64,000 nt of DNA, from contig JAPFCU010000076.1 in assembly GCA_026169535.1 (NCBI GenBank), positions 1 to 64,000 on the forward strand, read 5' to 3'. Below are positions 8,277-16,160 of this stretch, in pieces. The position numbers and the translations under genes are program-made. Under the pieces are notes generated by a model. It did not search any database. It was given only the letters and a program-made list of their open reading frames with translations, and was not told the DNA's origin. Position 1 is the stretch's first letter. The number at the start of each line of letters is the position of its first letter. The DNA comes from Blautia sp. (GTDB lineage Bacteria > Bacillota > Clostridia > Lachnospirales > Lachnospiraceae).

Positions 8277-8519
8277 ATGAATTATACTTATATGGTTCGA
8301 TGTGTAGACGGAAGTCTTTATACCGGGTGGACAAACTGCCTTGAAAAGCGTCTGAAAGCTCATAACGGGGACAAAAGCGGAGCGAAATATACCAGGGCGA
8401 AGCGTCCGGTAACACTTGCCTATTATGAGGGCTTTGCTACGAAAGAGGAGGCTATGAAAAGAGAGTGCCAGATTAAAAAGATGACCCGGAAACAGAAAGA
8501 CAGATTAATGGAATTTTAA
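8277..8519 (+). CDS. GIY-YIG domain protein, UPF0213 (YhbQ/YazA) family
   Basis: An 80-residue single-domain GIY-YIG protein. The signature is 'YTYMVRCVDGSLYTGWTNCLEKRLKAHN', which I quote in parts: YMVRC...SLYTGWT then the Arg helix RLKAHN; the catalytic Glu is probably in 'KEEAMKRECQIKK'. Relatives in E. coli (YhbQ) and Bacillus (YazA) are small predicted endonucleases of uncertain role. AAAGGAG precedes the ATG by seven bases. It is a single-gene unit between two terminators. Confidence 0.88.
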   Translation: MNYTYMVRCVDGSLYTGWTNCLEKRLKAHNGDKSGAKYTRAKRPVTLAYYEGFATKEEAMKRECQIKKMTRKQKDRLMEF

Positions 8520-8527
8520 AACAAAAA

Positions 8528-8577
8528 TCCCCTTACCCTTCAGGAAACAAATATGAAAGGCAAGGGGGAAGTTTTTT
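8528..8577. terminator. Bidirectional terminator between convergent genes
   Basis: CCCCTT-A-CCCTT and AAAGG-C-AAGGGG form an imperfect stem with a T-run at 8562-8567 on the plus strand and A-rich flank on the other side. It sits between the GIY-YIG gene and the convergent hemolysin III gene. Confidence 0.75.
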
Positions 8578-9238
8578 ATAAAGGCATGTTTGAGATAAAG
8601 AAATACATGACGATAAAGTGACAGGCGCTTCCAAGCATAATGAATACATGAAAAATTTCATGGGAACCGAAGCTTTTGTGCTTTGAGTTAAAGATAGGAA
8701 GCTTCAGTCCGTAAATGATTCCGCCGATGGTATAGATAATGCCGCCTGCCAGAAGCCAGTTAAAGCCTGCTGTGGGAAGAGAATGAAAGATGGGTACAAA
8801 GGCAAGTACACAGAGCCAACCCATTCCGATATACAATACGGAGGAAAGCCACTTTGGACAGTTGATCCAGAAGCCTTTCAGCAGAATGCCGGCTATGGCA
8901 ATCGTCCATACAAGTCCGCAGAGAATATAACCGACTCTGTTATGAAGGGCAATGAGACATACCGGAGTGTAGCTTCCAGCAATCATGATAAAGATCATCA
9001 TGTGATCGATTTTACGCAGTCTACGGTTGACCTTTTCCGTAGAATCTACAGAATGATAAATAGTACTGGCTGTATATAAAAGGATCATTGTCAGAATAAA
9101 TACTGCAAGTGCAGTAATATGAAGAGTATCTTCTGCACGGGCAGCTTTTATAAGAAGGGGAGCAGCTCCGGCACAGGCCAGAAGTACGGCAATACCATGT
9201 GTGATCGCGCTCCATGGGTCTTTTAGTTTCAGTTTCAT
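8576..9238 (-). CDS. Hemolysin III / PAQR family membrane protein (TrhA, YqfA type)
   Basis: A 220-residue protein with seven predicted membrane helices. PAQR family residues are present: 'HGIAVLLACAG' near the N-terminus, 'YHSV' after helix 2, 'RKIDHMMIFIMIAGSYTP' and the C-terminal 'SHEIFHVFIMLGSACHF' with metal-binding His residues. Bacterial members (TrhA) are linked to membrane fluidity homeostasis; the 'hemolysin III' name is historic. Good AGGCG-like Shine-Dalgarno sequence before the start. Its own transcription unit, divergent from the sucrose repressor gene. Confidence 0.9.
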   Translation of the reverse strand: MKLKLKDPWSAITHGIAVLLACAGAAPLLIKAARAEDTLHITALAVFILTMILLYTASTIYHSVDSTEKVNRRLRKIDHMMIFIMIAGSYTPVCLIALHNRVGYILCGLVWTIAIAGILLKGFWINCPKWLSSVLYIGMGWLCVLAFVPIFHSLPTAGFNWLLAGGIIYTIGGIIYGLKLPIFNSKHKSFGSHEIFHVFIMLGSACHFIVMYFFISNMPL

Positions 9239-9517
9239 TAGAATCGCCTCCTGAATTTAGTCTAAACATAGATGTTGGCTATACGTAGTAATAAATACTA
9301 CATATAAGATGTATGATAACTATATACTAAAAATTCATGGTTGTAAAGGGATTTCATAAATTTTTAATAAATATTTTGATATTCAAAGTTTTCTGGGACG
9401 TAAAAATTTGGCGAAATAAATATTTTGGTGGAGAAGATTGGCAATATACTGGAGAAAGACTGGTAAACAGAAGAACGATTTGGTAAGATAGACACAGAAG
9501 ACAAGGGGGGCTCCTTT
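9239..9517. promoter_or_regulatory. Divergent AT-rich intergenic region with a palindrome
   Basis: These 279 bases carry the promoters of two divergent genes. A perfect palindrome GTAGTA-ATAAA-TACTAC lies at 9285-9301, about 50 bases upstream of the PAQR gene start. Its placement suggests an operator for that gene, but I recognise no regulator. No clear -35/-10 pair stands out for the LacI gene, and no coding signal is seen. Confidence 0.35.
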
Positions 9518-10507
9518 ATGAATATTAACGAGATTGCCAGACTGGCCGGTGTTTCCAGAACAACGGTATCCAGATATTTAAATGACGGATATGTAAGTGA
9601 AGAGAAAAAAGAAAAAATCCGGAAGGTGATTCAGGAGACAGGGTATCAGCCCTCTGCTCAGGCGCAGATGCTCCGGACCAAAAAAACAAAACTGGTGGGA
9701 GTGGTTCTTCCGAAGATCAACTCAGACACCATCAGCCGCGAGGTGGCAGGCATCAGCGATGTACTGACAAAAAAAGGATATCAGATCATACTGGCAAATA
9801 CTAATAATGATATTGAAGAAGAATTAAAGTCTCTTTCTCTTTTTCGGGATAATCAGGTGGATGGAGTGGTATTTATTGCTACGATGTTTACCAGAAAGCA
9901 TAAGCAGATGCTGAAGGAATATAAAGTTCCGATCGTGATTCTGGGACAGAAGCTGGATGGATATCCTTGTGTATATCAGGACGATTATCAGGCAGCCTAT
10001 ACGATTGCAGACAAGCTTCTGGAGCATGGAAAAAATCCTGCATACATCGGAGTCACAGAAAAGGATGAAGCGGTTGGCGCAAGACGCAGAAAAGGGTTTG
10101 AGGATGCGTTGAAAAAATACAGGCTGTCCATAGCTCCGGAAATGATGGAAACAGGAACTTTTACCATGGAATCCGGATATGAATGTGCAGAAAGAATTTT
10201 TGAAAGGGATCCGGCTGTAGATTCTTTGATGTGTGCCACAGATACCATGGCAGTAGGGGCAATGACGTATGTGAAAGAAAAAGGGTTGCGGATACCGGAG
10301 GACGTGCAGGTGGTAGGAATCGGAGACGGTACGCCAGGAAAGATTATTGACCCTAAGCTGACAACTGTACATTTTTTTTATAAAACAAGCGGTATGGAGG
10401 CAGCAGCCATGCTTGTAGATTTGATGGAATCGGACAGCGGCATTAAAAAAGAAATAAAAATGGGATGTGAAATCGTTCTCAGAAAATCGCATAGAAATTC
10501 TCTGTAA
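9518..10507 (+). CDS. scrR: LacI-family repressor of the sucrose genes (ScrR-like)
   Basis: A 329-residue LacI-family regulator. The N-terminal helix-turn-helix reads 'INEIARLAGVSRTTVSRYL' and the hinge helix 'AQMLRTKKTKLVGVV'. The periplasmic-binding-like effector domain follows, ending in 'TTVHFFYKTSG'. The gene is upstream of a PTS sucrose permease and sucrose-6-phosphate hydrolase in the same direction. Two LacI-type sites lie between them, so it most likely represses scrA-scrB and is relieved by an internalised sugar such as fructose or sucrose-6-phosphate. GGGGGG serves as ribosome binding site. A terminator directly after it makes it monocistronic. Confidence 0.85.
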   Translation: MNINEIARLAGVSRTTVSRYLNDGYVSEEKKEKIRKVIQETGYQPSAQAQMLRTKKTKLVGVVLPKINSDTISREVAGISDVLTKKGYQIILANTNNDIEEELKSLSLFRDNQVDGVVFIATMFTRKHKQMLKEYKVPIVILGQKLDGYPCVYQDDYQAAYTIADKLLEHGKNPAYIGVTEKDEAVGARRRKGFEDALKKYRLSIAPEMMETGTFTMESGYECAERIFERDPAVDSLMCATDTMAVGAMTYVKEKGLRIPEDVQVVGIGDGTPGKIIDPKLTTVHFFYKTSGMEAAAMLVDLMESDSGIKKEIKMGCEIVLRKSHRNSL

Positions 10508-10510
10508 AGA

Positions 10511-10559
10511 AAGACCGGGGGGAACCAGAAAACAAAATCTGATTTCACCCGGTCTTTTT
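10511..10559 (+). terminator. Intrinsic terminator after scrR
   Basis: AAGACCGGG and CCCGGTCTT pair across about 28 bases and run into TTTTT. Confidence 0.85.
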
Positions 10560-10618
10560 AGGCGGAGTTTGTTTAATATATACAAAATAAGGGAAAGATA
10601 TTTATTACATTTTCCGTC

Positions 10619-10647
10619 TTTACAACTGAAAAACACAGGAATATAAT
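10619..10647 (+). promoter_or_regulatory. Probable scrA promoter
   Basis: TTTACA at 10619-10624 and TATAAT at 10642-10647, spacing 17. Transcription would start near 10654, just ahead of the first operator. Confidence 0.65.
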
Positions 10648-10658
10648 AAAATCAAGAT

Positions 10659-10676
10659 ATGAGAACGATTCCATAT
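10659..10676. promoter_or_regulatory. Putative ScrR operator 1
   Basis: ATGAGAACGATTCCATAT. Its reverse complement matches operator 2 at 10723-10740 in 14 of 18 positions, and the core (GGAA-CG-T) is of LacI-family type. It begins about five bases after the predicted transcription start. Confidence 0.65.
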
Positions 10677-10722
10677 AGATAAAAATAATGACAAATAAAA
10701 GCAAGTAGTTAAAGAAAATATT

Positions 10723-10740
10723 ATATGGAAACGATAACAT
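10723..10740. promoter_or_regulatory. Putative ScrR operator 2
   Basis: ATATGGAAACGATAACAT, the same site as operator 1 in inverted orientation, with centres 64 bases (about six helical turns) apart. It lies 30 bases before the scrA start codon. Confidence 0.65.
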
Positions 10741-10769
10741 AATAAAGGGAAAGAGAAAAGGAGGAAGCT

Positions 10770-12662
10770 ATGGACTATAAAAAAACAGCCCAGGAGATCT
10801 ACAATCATGTAGGAAAAAAAGACAATATTATTTCTGCAGCACACTGTGCCACACGTCTTCGTCTTGTGATCGCAGACAACAGCAAAGCAGATAAGGACGC
10901 GGTAGAAAATATCGATGGAGTAAAGGGTGTATTCTTTGCCCAGGGGCAGATGCAGATCATTCTGGGAACAGGAGTTGTTAATAAGGTTTATGATGAATTT
11001 ATCAGGATTGCCGGGATTTCCGAAAGCAGCAAGGAAGAACTGAAAAAGGTGGCGGCGTCAAAGGCAAATCCTTTCCAGAGACTGATTAAAACTCTGGGAG
11101 ATATTTTTGTTCCAATCATTCCGGCTATTGTTGCCAGCGGTTTCCTTATGGGTATCATGGAGGCTCTGAACTTCATGGTAAATAACGGATTCCTAGATAT
11201 TAATACAAGCGGATCCATTTACACATTTGCACAGATTTTCAGTAACACTGCCTATACATTCCTGCCAATCCTTATTGCATACAGTGCAGGTAAGGTTTTT
11301 GGAGCCAATCCGTATCTGGCAGCAGTGATCGGTATGATCATGATCCATCCCAATCTGCAGAATGCGTGGACCGTTGCAACAGAAGGAGTACAGATCACTC
11401 AGAAAGTATGGTTCGGGCTTTATTCTATTGATATGGTAGGCTATCAGGGGCACGTGATTCCGGTAGTGATCGCTGTATGGGTGCTGGCCCAGATTGAGAA
11501 ACGGCTTCATAAAGTAGTTCCCGCGATGCTGGATCTTTTTGTGACACCTCTTGTCAGTGTTTTTGTAACAGGTTATTTAACACTTTCCATTATCGGCCCG
11601 GTATTTGTAACACTTGAAAACGGACTTCTGGACGGCGTACAATGGCTGATCGCCCTGCCTTTCGGAATTGGAAGCTTTATCATGGGCGCTTTTTATGCGC
11701 CAACTGTAGTAGCCGGCGTCCATCATATGTATACCATCATTGATCTGGGACAGATTGCTAAGTTTGGAATGACCTTCTGGCTTCCTCTGGCATCTGCGGC
11801 AAACCTGGCACAGGGCGGCGCAGCTCTTGCAGTTGCTCTTAAGACAAAAGATCAGAAGATCAAATCCATGGCAGTTCCGTCAGCACTAAGCGCCTGCATG
11901 GGTATTACTGAGCCGGCGATCTTCGGCGTCAATCTTCGTTTTGGTAAACCTTTTATTACTGCATGTATCGGCGGCGCCTGCGGCGCACTGGCTGCTTCCA
12001 TTACCGGACTTGGCGCTACAGGAACCGGTGTGACAGGAATTTTCGGTATCCTGCTCTGCCTGAATCAGCCGGCTGCTTATCTTCTTATGATGGCAGTTTC
12101 CCTGGGAGTGTCATTTGCACTTACCTGGATGTTTGGATATAAAGATGAAGAAAAAGTTCAGAAAAAAGAAACAGCAGAAACAATAACAAAATCAGACAGT
12201 GAATCGGAATCCCCCCTTCTTTTCAGCCCTCTGGAAGGCACAGCAATTCCTATGGATCAGGTAAAGGATGAAACCTTTGCAGCAGAAGTCCTTGGAAAAG
12301 GAGTTGCTGTGATTCCAGAAAAGGGTCAGGTAAAAGCACCTTGTAATGGAGTGGTAGAAACTGTTTTTGATACAAAACATGCCATCGGGCTGAAAGCAGA
12401 CAACGGTGCGGAGCTTCTGATCCACATTGGAGTCAATACAGTAGAGCTTGGCGGAAAATATTATGAAACTCATGTAAGTGAAGGCGATCATGTAAAGGCA
12501 GGACAGCTTCTGATCACCTTTGATATGGACAGGATCAAAGAGGAAGGTTATGATGTGACAACACCTCTGATCGTAACAAATACAGATGAATATCAGGATA
12601 TAAAAGTCCTGAAAACAGGTAAAGTAAATTACAAAGATCATGTACTGGAGCTGATAAAATAA
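10770..12662 (+). CDS. scrA: PTS sucrose-type EIIBCA permease
   Basis: A 630-residue three-domain PTS transporter of the glucose/sucrose-beta-glucoside superfamily. EIIB comes first, with phosphorylated Cys26 in 'AAHCATRLRL'; then EIIC (about residues 100-450, ten membrane helices, 'GITEPAIFGVN' motif); then EIIA at about 485-630, with the His in 'LLIHIGVNTVEL'. It imports and phosphorylates its sugar at the expense of PEP. Sucrose is inferred from the ScrR-like regulator upstream and the sucrose-6-phosphate hydrolase overlapping its stop codon. The linker before EIIA is acidic and Ser-rich. AGGAGG precedes the start. Confidence 0.9.
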   Translation: MDYKKTAQEIYNHVGKKDNIISAAHCATRLRLVIADNSKADKDAVENIDGVKGVFFAQGQMQIILGTGVVNKVYDEFIRIAGISESSKEELKKVAASKANPFQRLIKTLGDIFVPIIPAIVASGFLMGIMEALNFMVNNGFLDINTSGSIYTFAQIFSNTAYTFLPILIAYSAGKVFGANPYLAAVIGMIMIHPNLQNAWTVATEGVQITQKVWFGLYSIDMVGYQGHVIPVVIAVWVLAQIEKRLHKVVPAMLDLFVTPLVSVFVTGYLTLSIIGPVFVTLENGLLDGVQWLIALPFGIGSFIMGAFYAPTVVAGVHHMYTIIDLGQIAKFGMTFWLPLASAANLAQGGAALAVALKTKDQKIKSMAVPSALSACMGITEPAIFGVNLRFGKPFITACIGGACGALAASITGLGATGTGVTGIFGILLCLNQPAAYLLMMAVSLGVSFALTWMFGYKDEEKVQKKETAETITKSDSESESPLLFSPLEGTAIPMDQVKDETFAAEVLGKGVAVIPEKGQVKAPCNGVVETVFDTKHAIGLKADNGAELLIHIGVNTVELGGKYYETHVSEGDHVKAGQLLITFDMDRIKEEGYDVTTPLIVTNTDEYQDIKVLKTGKVNYKDHVLELIK

Positions 12663-14086
12663 TGAGTACACTGACAAAGGTTCTTGCAGAAGAGATCAGA
12701 AAGATTGAAGAAACAAAATTTACGGAGATGAATCTTTTTCCCCACCGGCTGACCCACCATCTGATGCCTCCGGCCGGCTGGCTGAACGATCCTAATGGAC
12801 TGTGTTATTATAAGGGAAGGTATCATGTGTTCTTTCAGTATTCTCCTTTTGAGGTAAAGGGAGGGCTGAAATTCTGGGGACATTATTCCAGCGAGGATCT
12901 TGTCAGCTGGAGATATGAGGGTGTTCCCCTCTATCCGGACAGCCCTATGGACTGCCATGGGGTTTATTCCGGCTCTGCTCTGGCAGAGGATGATACCATG
13001 CATCTTTTTTATACCGGAAATGTAAAGCTGGACGGAGATTATGACTATATCAATAATGGACGCATCACCAGTACACTTCATGTAGAGAGTGCAGACGGGA
13101 TCCATTTCGGCGTGAAGGAAGAAGTAATCCCTGCCTCCCAGTATCCGGAAGACTATACCTGCCATATCCGGGATCCAAAAGTGTGGAAAGAAAAGGATCA
13201 ATACCATATGGTGCTTGGAGGAAGAAAGAAAAATGATCAGGGAGCTGTGTTGTTTTATCGTTCCGAAGATCTGAAAAAATGGGAATTTGACGGAGAACTG
13301 ACTACAGAAAAGCCATTTGGATATATGTGGGAATGCCCGGATGTATTTGAACTGGGCGGAGAGACGATTCTTTCTGTGTCCCCTCAGGGTGTCCGGCGGG
13401 AGAAGTACCGTTATCAGAACATTTATCTTTCCGGATATTTTGTGATGCAGGAGGGAATGGTTCAGACGGAGAATTTTCGCGAGTGGGATATGGGATTTGA
13501 TTTTTATGCCCCTCAGACTTTTCTGGATCAGAAAGGCAGAAGGATCCTTATTGGATGGATGGGAATGCCGGATGCGGACGAGGAATATCAGAACTGTACT
13601 CTGGAAGAAGGCTGGCAGCACTGTCTGACGGTTCCAAGAGAACTGAAATACCAGAACGGAAAAATATACCAGTATCCTGTAGAAGAGCTTATGAATCTCC
13701 GCCGCTGGGAAAAGAAACTGTCTCAGGAGGACAGGGAAGTGGAGACAGAAGGCGCTTTTGATCTGGAGCTTCAGCTGGAAAAAGGACCTGTGAAGGTGGT
13801 TCTCACAGATGTCTTTACACTGGAGCACAAAGACGGGATTCTGACTCTTACAATGGACGAGGAGGCAGGTGCAGGACGCAGGATCCGAAACGCCTGCGTG
13901 GAGCAGGTGAAGGATATCAGGATCCTTGCGGATACCTCGGCAGTGGAAATTTATGTAAATCAGGGGGAAGTGGTTTTCTCCTCCAGATTTTACGGAAAAT
14001 CTCCGGTGCATACGCTGAAAACAGAGGCGGATAAATTCCGGGGAGGTTTCTGGACGCTGGAAAAAATGAAGGTGACAAAAGCATAA
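12662..14086 (+). CDS. scrB: Sucrose-6-phosphate hydrolase (GH32)
   Basis: A 474-residue glycoside hydrolase family 32 enzyme. The five-blade propeller carries the nucleophile Asp in 'WLNDPNG' (about residues 40-46), the transition-state Asp in 'RDPKVW' and the acid/base Glu in 'WECPDVF'. The C-terminal beta-sandwich is short. There is no signal peptide, so it acts in the cytoplasm on sucrose-6-phosphate delivered by the PTS permease, giving glucose-6-phosphate and fructose. The start codon overlaps the scrA stop (TAATG), implying translational coupling. Confidence 0.92.
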   Translation: MSTLTKVLAEEIRKIEETKFTEMNLFPHRLTHHLMPPAGWLNDPNGLCYYKGRYHVFFQYSPFEVKGGLKFWGHYSSEDLVSWRYEGVPLYPDSPMDCHGVYSGSALAEDDTMHLFYTGNVKLDGDYDYINNGRITSTLHVESADGIHFGVKEEVIPASQYPEDYTCHIRDPKVWKEKDQYHMVLGGRKKNDQGAVLFYRSEDLKKWEFDGELTTEKPFGYMWECPDVFELGGETILSVSPQGVRREKYRYQNIYLSGYFVMQEGMVQTENFREWDMGFDFYAPQTFLDQKGRRILIGWMGMPDADEEYQNCTLEEGWQHCLTVPRELKYQNGKIYQYPVEELMNLRRWEKKLSQEDREVETEGAFDLELQLEKGPVKVVLTDVFTLEHKDGILTLTMDEEAGAGRRIRNACVEQVKDIRILADTSAVEIYVNQGEVVFSSRFYGKSPVHTLKTEADKFRGGFWTLEKMKVTKA

Positions 14087-14090
14087 AATC

Positions 14091-14119
14091 TTGTCATCTG
14101 CAATGTGCTGTGGTATAAT
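14091..14119 (+). promoter_or_regulatory. SigmaA promoter of the MFS transporter leader
   Basis: TTGTCA at 14091-14096 and TATAAT at 14114-14119 with 17-base spacing, starting five bases after the scrB stop. The transcript would start near 14126, about 250 bases before the MFS start codon, leaving a long leader. Confidence 0.75.
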
Positions 14120-14126
14120 AATAACA

Positions 14127-14161
14127 GTGTCAGCGGCGTCAGATCCGGTGCCATGTGACAC
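14127..14161 (+). other. First hairpin of the MFS leader RNA
   Basis: GTGTCA at 14127-14132 pairs with TGACAC at 14156-14161, with an inner GGC/GCC pair, at the very 5' end of the predicted transcript. The loop contains CAGATC (14140-14145), complementary to GATCTG just beyond the terminator (14288-14293). Confidence 0.5.
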
Positions 14162-14186
14162 AGGAATATCTAAAGAAATCAGAAAG

Positions 14187-14277
14187 GAGCGCAGTACGGA
14201 TGAAGTGGAAAACATGTAATCTTCAGCTTGTAAATGGATGCAGTTTTTACGCTTACAGGGATAGTGCGCTCTTTTTT
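14187..14277 (+). terminator. Leader terminator (attenuator candidate) before the MFS gene
   Basis: GAGCGCA (14187-14193) pairs with TGCGCTC (14265-14271) and is followed by TTTTTT. The 5' arm includes part of the ribosome binding site of the 29-codon leader ORF, and the 3' arm and T-run lie inside that ORF, so translation should alter folding. Confidence 0.55.
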
Positions 14278-14289
14278 AGGAATTACTGA
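14200..14289 (+). CDS. Putative 29-residue leader peptide spanning the attenuator
   Basis: An ORF of 29 codons (begins MKWKTCNLQ, ends FFRNY) with AAAGGAG ten bases before its ATG. It runs through the 3' arm and T-run of the leader terminator and stops at TGA 14287-14289. Its position between a strong promoter and a drug-efflux-type gene is that of regulatory leader peptides for antibiotic-resistance genes, where a stalled ribosome prevents terminator formation. The peptide is unlike any leader I know. A chance ORF of this length is possible; the ribosome binding site and register with the terminator are the arguments for it. Confidence 0.45.
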   Translation: MKWKTCNLQLVNGCSFYAYRDSALFFRNY

Positions 14290-14375
14290 TCTGGTTCAGG
14301 CAGATCCGGCAATTTTATAAAGACGTTTACTATCTCTTATTCATGTGTTTATTTTACAGAATAGGAGATTTTTTT

Positions 14376-15461
14376 ATGTATAAAAGACAAATAAGAAAGC
14401 TGTATCTGGCAGCGGTTTTTGAATCCTTTGCGCTGGGAAATGCTGCCTGGGTGGCGCTTTTGGCTCAGAGAGGATATTCCATTGGACAGATTGGGATATT
14501 AGAAGCAATTTTTCATGTGGTAAGTTTAAGCGGCGAGATTCCATCAGGAGTTATGGCAGATGTTCTTGGAAGAAAAAAGGTTATGATACTGAGCCGGATC
14601 ATGTCTGTGCTGTCTGCGCTGGCGATGATCTTTTCACGTTCCTTCTGGGGTATCGTCATTGCAGTAGGGATCAATGCTCTAAGCTATAATCTGGCATCCG
14701 GAACAAGAGAGTCTCTGGCTTATGAAAGCCTGAAAAATTATGGGAAGGAATCAGAATATAACCGTTTTTCTGCCACAGAAATGATGATCTACCGGATTGG
14801 GACAGCCTGTTCCACACTTCTGGCAGGTTTTTCCCTTGCGCTTGGCTATCGGAAAGCCTACAGTTTGGACGTGATTTTGGGTATTTTTGGAGTTATGACA
14901 GCCCTGGGATTGTCTGAAATGACACAGCCGGCTGGTTCTGACAAAGATGGTATCGGAATGCGCTGCAAAGCCTGTGTAACAGAAAGTGTTCTGTTTTTAA
15001 GAAAGAATCCAAAGATTATGGGACTGATCCTGGTAAATTCTTTTGTAGGAGCGGTTTCCACACTGCTTTTGTTTTTTCTTCAGGCAAAGCTTCCGGAAAC
15101 AGGACTGAACCCGTCGCTTCTTGGACCGGCGCTGTTTTTCATGCAGCTGGGAGCTGCCCTTGGGGCAAAGCTGGTACAGTACTTTTCCTGTCTCAGATTC
15201 AGGGGAATCGTGATATTCAGCATTTTCGGCATTGCAGCTGCGCTTGGATCCCTGCTTCTGGGAAATCCATATATAGTGATTGCAGGCGGATTTATGGCGG
15301 CATTTTTTGATGATTTTATGGAAGTGCGGGCAGATATCATATTAAATGAAAAAATACCCTCTCAACAGAGAGCTACATTGATATCTGTAAGCTCTTTCAG
15401 CTTTTCGGTGATTATGATCATTCTCTCACCTTTTCTGGGATGGGTTTTTGACAGAATCTAG
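14376..15461 (+). CDS. MFS transporter, drug-efflux type
   Basis: A 361-residue major facilitator protein with about 11-12 hydrophobic helices. It carries the loop 2-3 signature 'GVMADVLGRKKVM' (motif A-like) and an N-terminal 'FESFALGNAAWVALLAQRG' helix typical of putative macrolide or multidrug exporters in clostridia. It is somewhat short for the family (usually about 390-400). The substrate cannot be read. AGGAG lies seven bases before ATG 14376; an upstream in-frame ATG at 14343 lacks one. Expression appears to depend on a leader with a terminator and an upstream ORF, which favours a toxin- or antibiotic-inducible pump. Confidence 0.82.
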   Translation: MYKRQIRKLYLAAVFESFALGNAAWVALLAQRGYSIGQIGILEAIFHVVSLSGEIPSGVMADVLGRKKVMILSRIMSVLSALAMIFSRSFWGIVIAVGINALSYNLASGTRESLAYESLKNYGKESEYNRFSATEMMIYRIGTACSTLLAGFSLALGYRKAYSLDVILGIFGVMTALGLSEMTQPAGSDKDGIGMRCKACVTESVLFLRKNPKIMGLILVNSFVGAVSTLLLFFLQAKLPETGLNPSLLGPALFFMQLGAALGAKLVQYFSCLRFRGIVIFSIFGIAAALGSLLLGNPYIVIAGGFMAAFFDDFMEVRADIILNEKIPSQQRATLISVSSFSFSVIMIILSPFLGWVFDRI

Positions 15462-15478
15462 GTTTTTTGTGTGAAACA

Positions 15479-15508
15479 GGTATAAAATTCCTCCATTTAC
15501 AGATACTA
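15479..15508 (+). promoter_or_regulatory. Putative SigmaG/SigmaF promoter of spoVT
   Basis: GGTATA at 15479-15484 and GATACTA at 15502-15508 with 17-base spacing resemble the forespore SigmaG consensus (TGnATA, CATAnTA). Bacillus spoVT is SigmaG-dependent. The predicted start, near 15515, lies in the loop of the hairpin described next. Confidence 0.55.
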
Positions 15509-15548
15509 TTTCCAGAATCGGAAAGTACAGTAAATGGAGGAATTTTTA
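15487..15548 (+). terminator. 14-bp hairpin: MFS terminator that also covers the spoVT ribosome binding site
   Basis: A perfect 14-base inverted repeat, ATTCCTCCATTTAC (15487-15500) and GTAAATGGAGGAAT (15530-15543), is followed by TTTTTA. It has the form of an intrinsic terminator for the MFS gene. The GGAGG in its 3' arm is also the only Shine-Dalgarno sequence of spoVT (ATG at 15550). Confidence 0.85.
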
Positions 15549-15549
15549 T

Positions 15550-16098
15550 ATGAAAGCTACAGGAATCGTACGGAGGATCGACGACCTGGGAAGGGTGGTT
15601 ATCCCGAAAGAAATACGGCGGACTTTACGGATCAAGGAAGGTACTCCTCTGGAGATTTTTACAGACAGAGAAGGAGAGATTATTTTAAAAAAATATTCCC
15701 CTATTGGGGAATTAAGTATATTTGCAAAAGAATATGTGGAGGCTCTTGCACAGACAACCGGCTTTCTTGCCTGTATCACGGATCATGATCAGGTGGTTGC
15801 GGCAGCCGGTCATGGAAGCAGAGAAATTGCAGGAAAAGAGATCAGCAAAGAACTGGAGGAGAGTATCGCGGCCAGAGAAGCCAGATGCTTCCGGCCGGGA
15901 GAGAAAGGGAGTATTCCTGTTATATCAAACCAGAAAGAAATAGAAGGCGCGGAAATTCTGCAGCCGATCATCTGCGCCGGGGATGCCATAGGAGCAGTGA
16001 TCTTGATAGGGAAAAATGAAAAGGATGTATTTGGGGATACAGAAAGGATGCTGGTGCAGACGGCAGCAGGGTTTTTGGGAAGGCAGATGGAGCAGTAG
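15550..16098 (+). CDS. spoVT: Stage V sporulation protein T
   Basis: A 182-residue transcription regulator, close to the Bacillus length of 178. The N-terminal AbrB-type swapped-hairpin DNA-binding domain reads 'RRIDDLGRVVIPKEIRRTL', and a C-terminal GAF-like domain spans about residues 60-180. SpoVT tunes SigmaG-dependent genes in the forespore. A forespore-type promoter is visible upstream. The gene is alone between a hairpin and a bidirectional terminator. Confidence 0.93.
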   Translation: MKATGIVRRIDDLGRVVIPKEIRRTLRIKEGTPLEIFTDREGEIILKKYSPIGELSIFAKEYVEALAQTTGFLACITDHDQVVAAAGHGSREIAGKEISKELEESIAAREARCFRPGEKGSIPVISNQKEIEGAEILQPIICAGDAIGAVILIGKNEKDVFGDTERMLVQTAAGFLGRQMEQ

Positions 16099-16108
16099 CT
16101 TAAAAAGG

Positions 16109-16160
16109 CATAGAAAAACCACCCTCACAACTTTGACCAGTTTGGGTGGCATTTTCTATG
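16109..16160. terminator. Bidirectional terminator between spoVT and the DAHP synthase gene
   Basis: CATAGAAAA-ACCACCC and GGGTGGC-ATTTTCTATG form a long stem flanked by A-run and T-run, so it can serve both convergent genes. Confidence 0.85.

Noticed and set aside
8783-9079. Plus-strand ORF of 98 residues opposite the PAQR gene
   Set aside because: The minus-strand protein has the seven-helix pattern and conserved His residues; this frame has neither a Shine-Dalgarno sequence nor a recognisable domain.
12638-14215. Long minus-strand ORF of 525 residues opposite scrB
   Set aside because: It mirrors the GH32 gene, has no ribosome binding site and reads as low-complexity Phe/Leu/His/Ile-rich protein typical of antisense frames; scrB has clear catalytic motifs.
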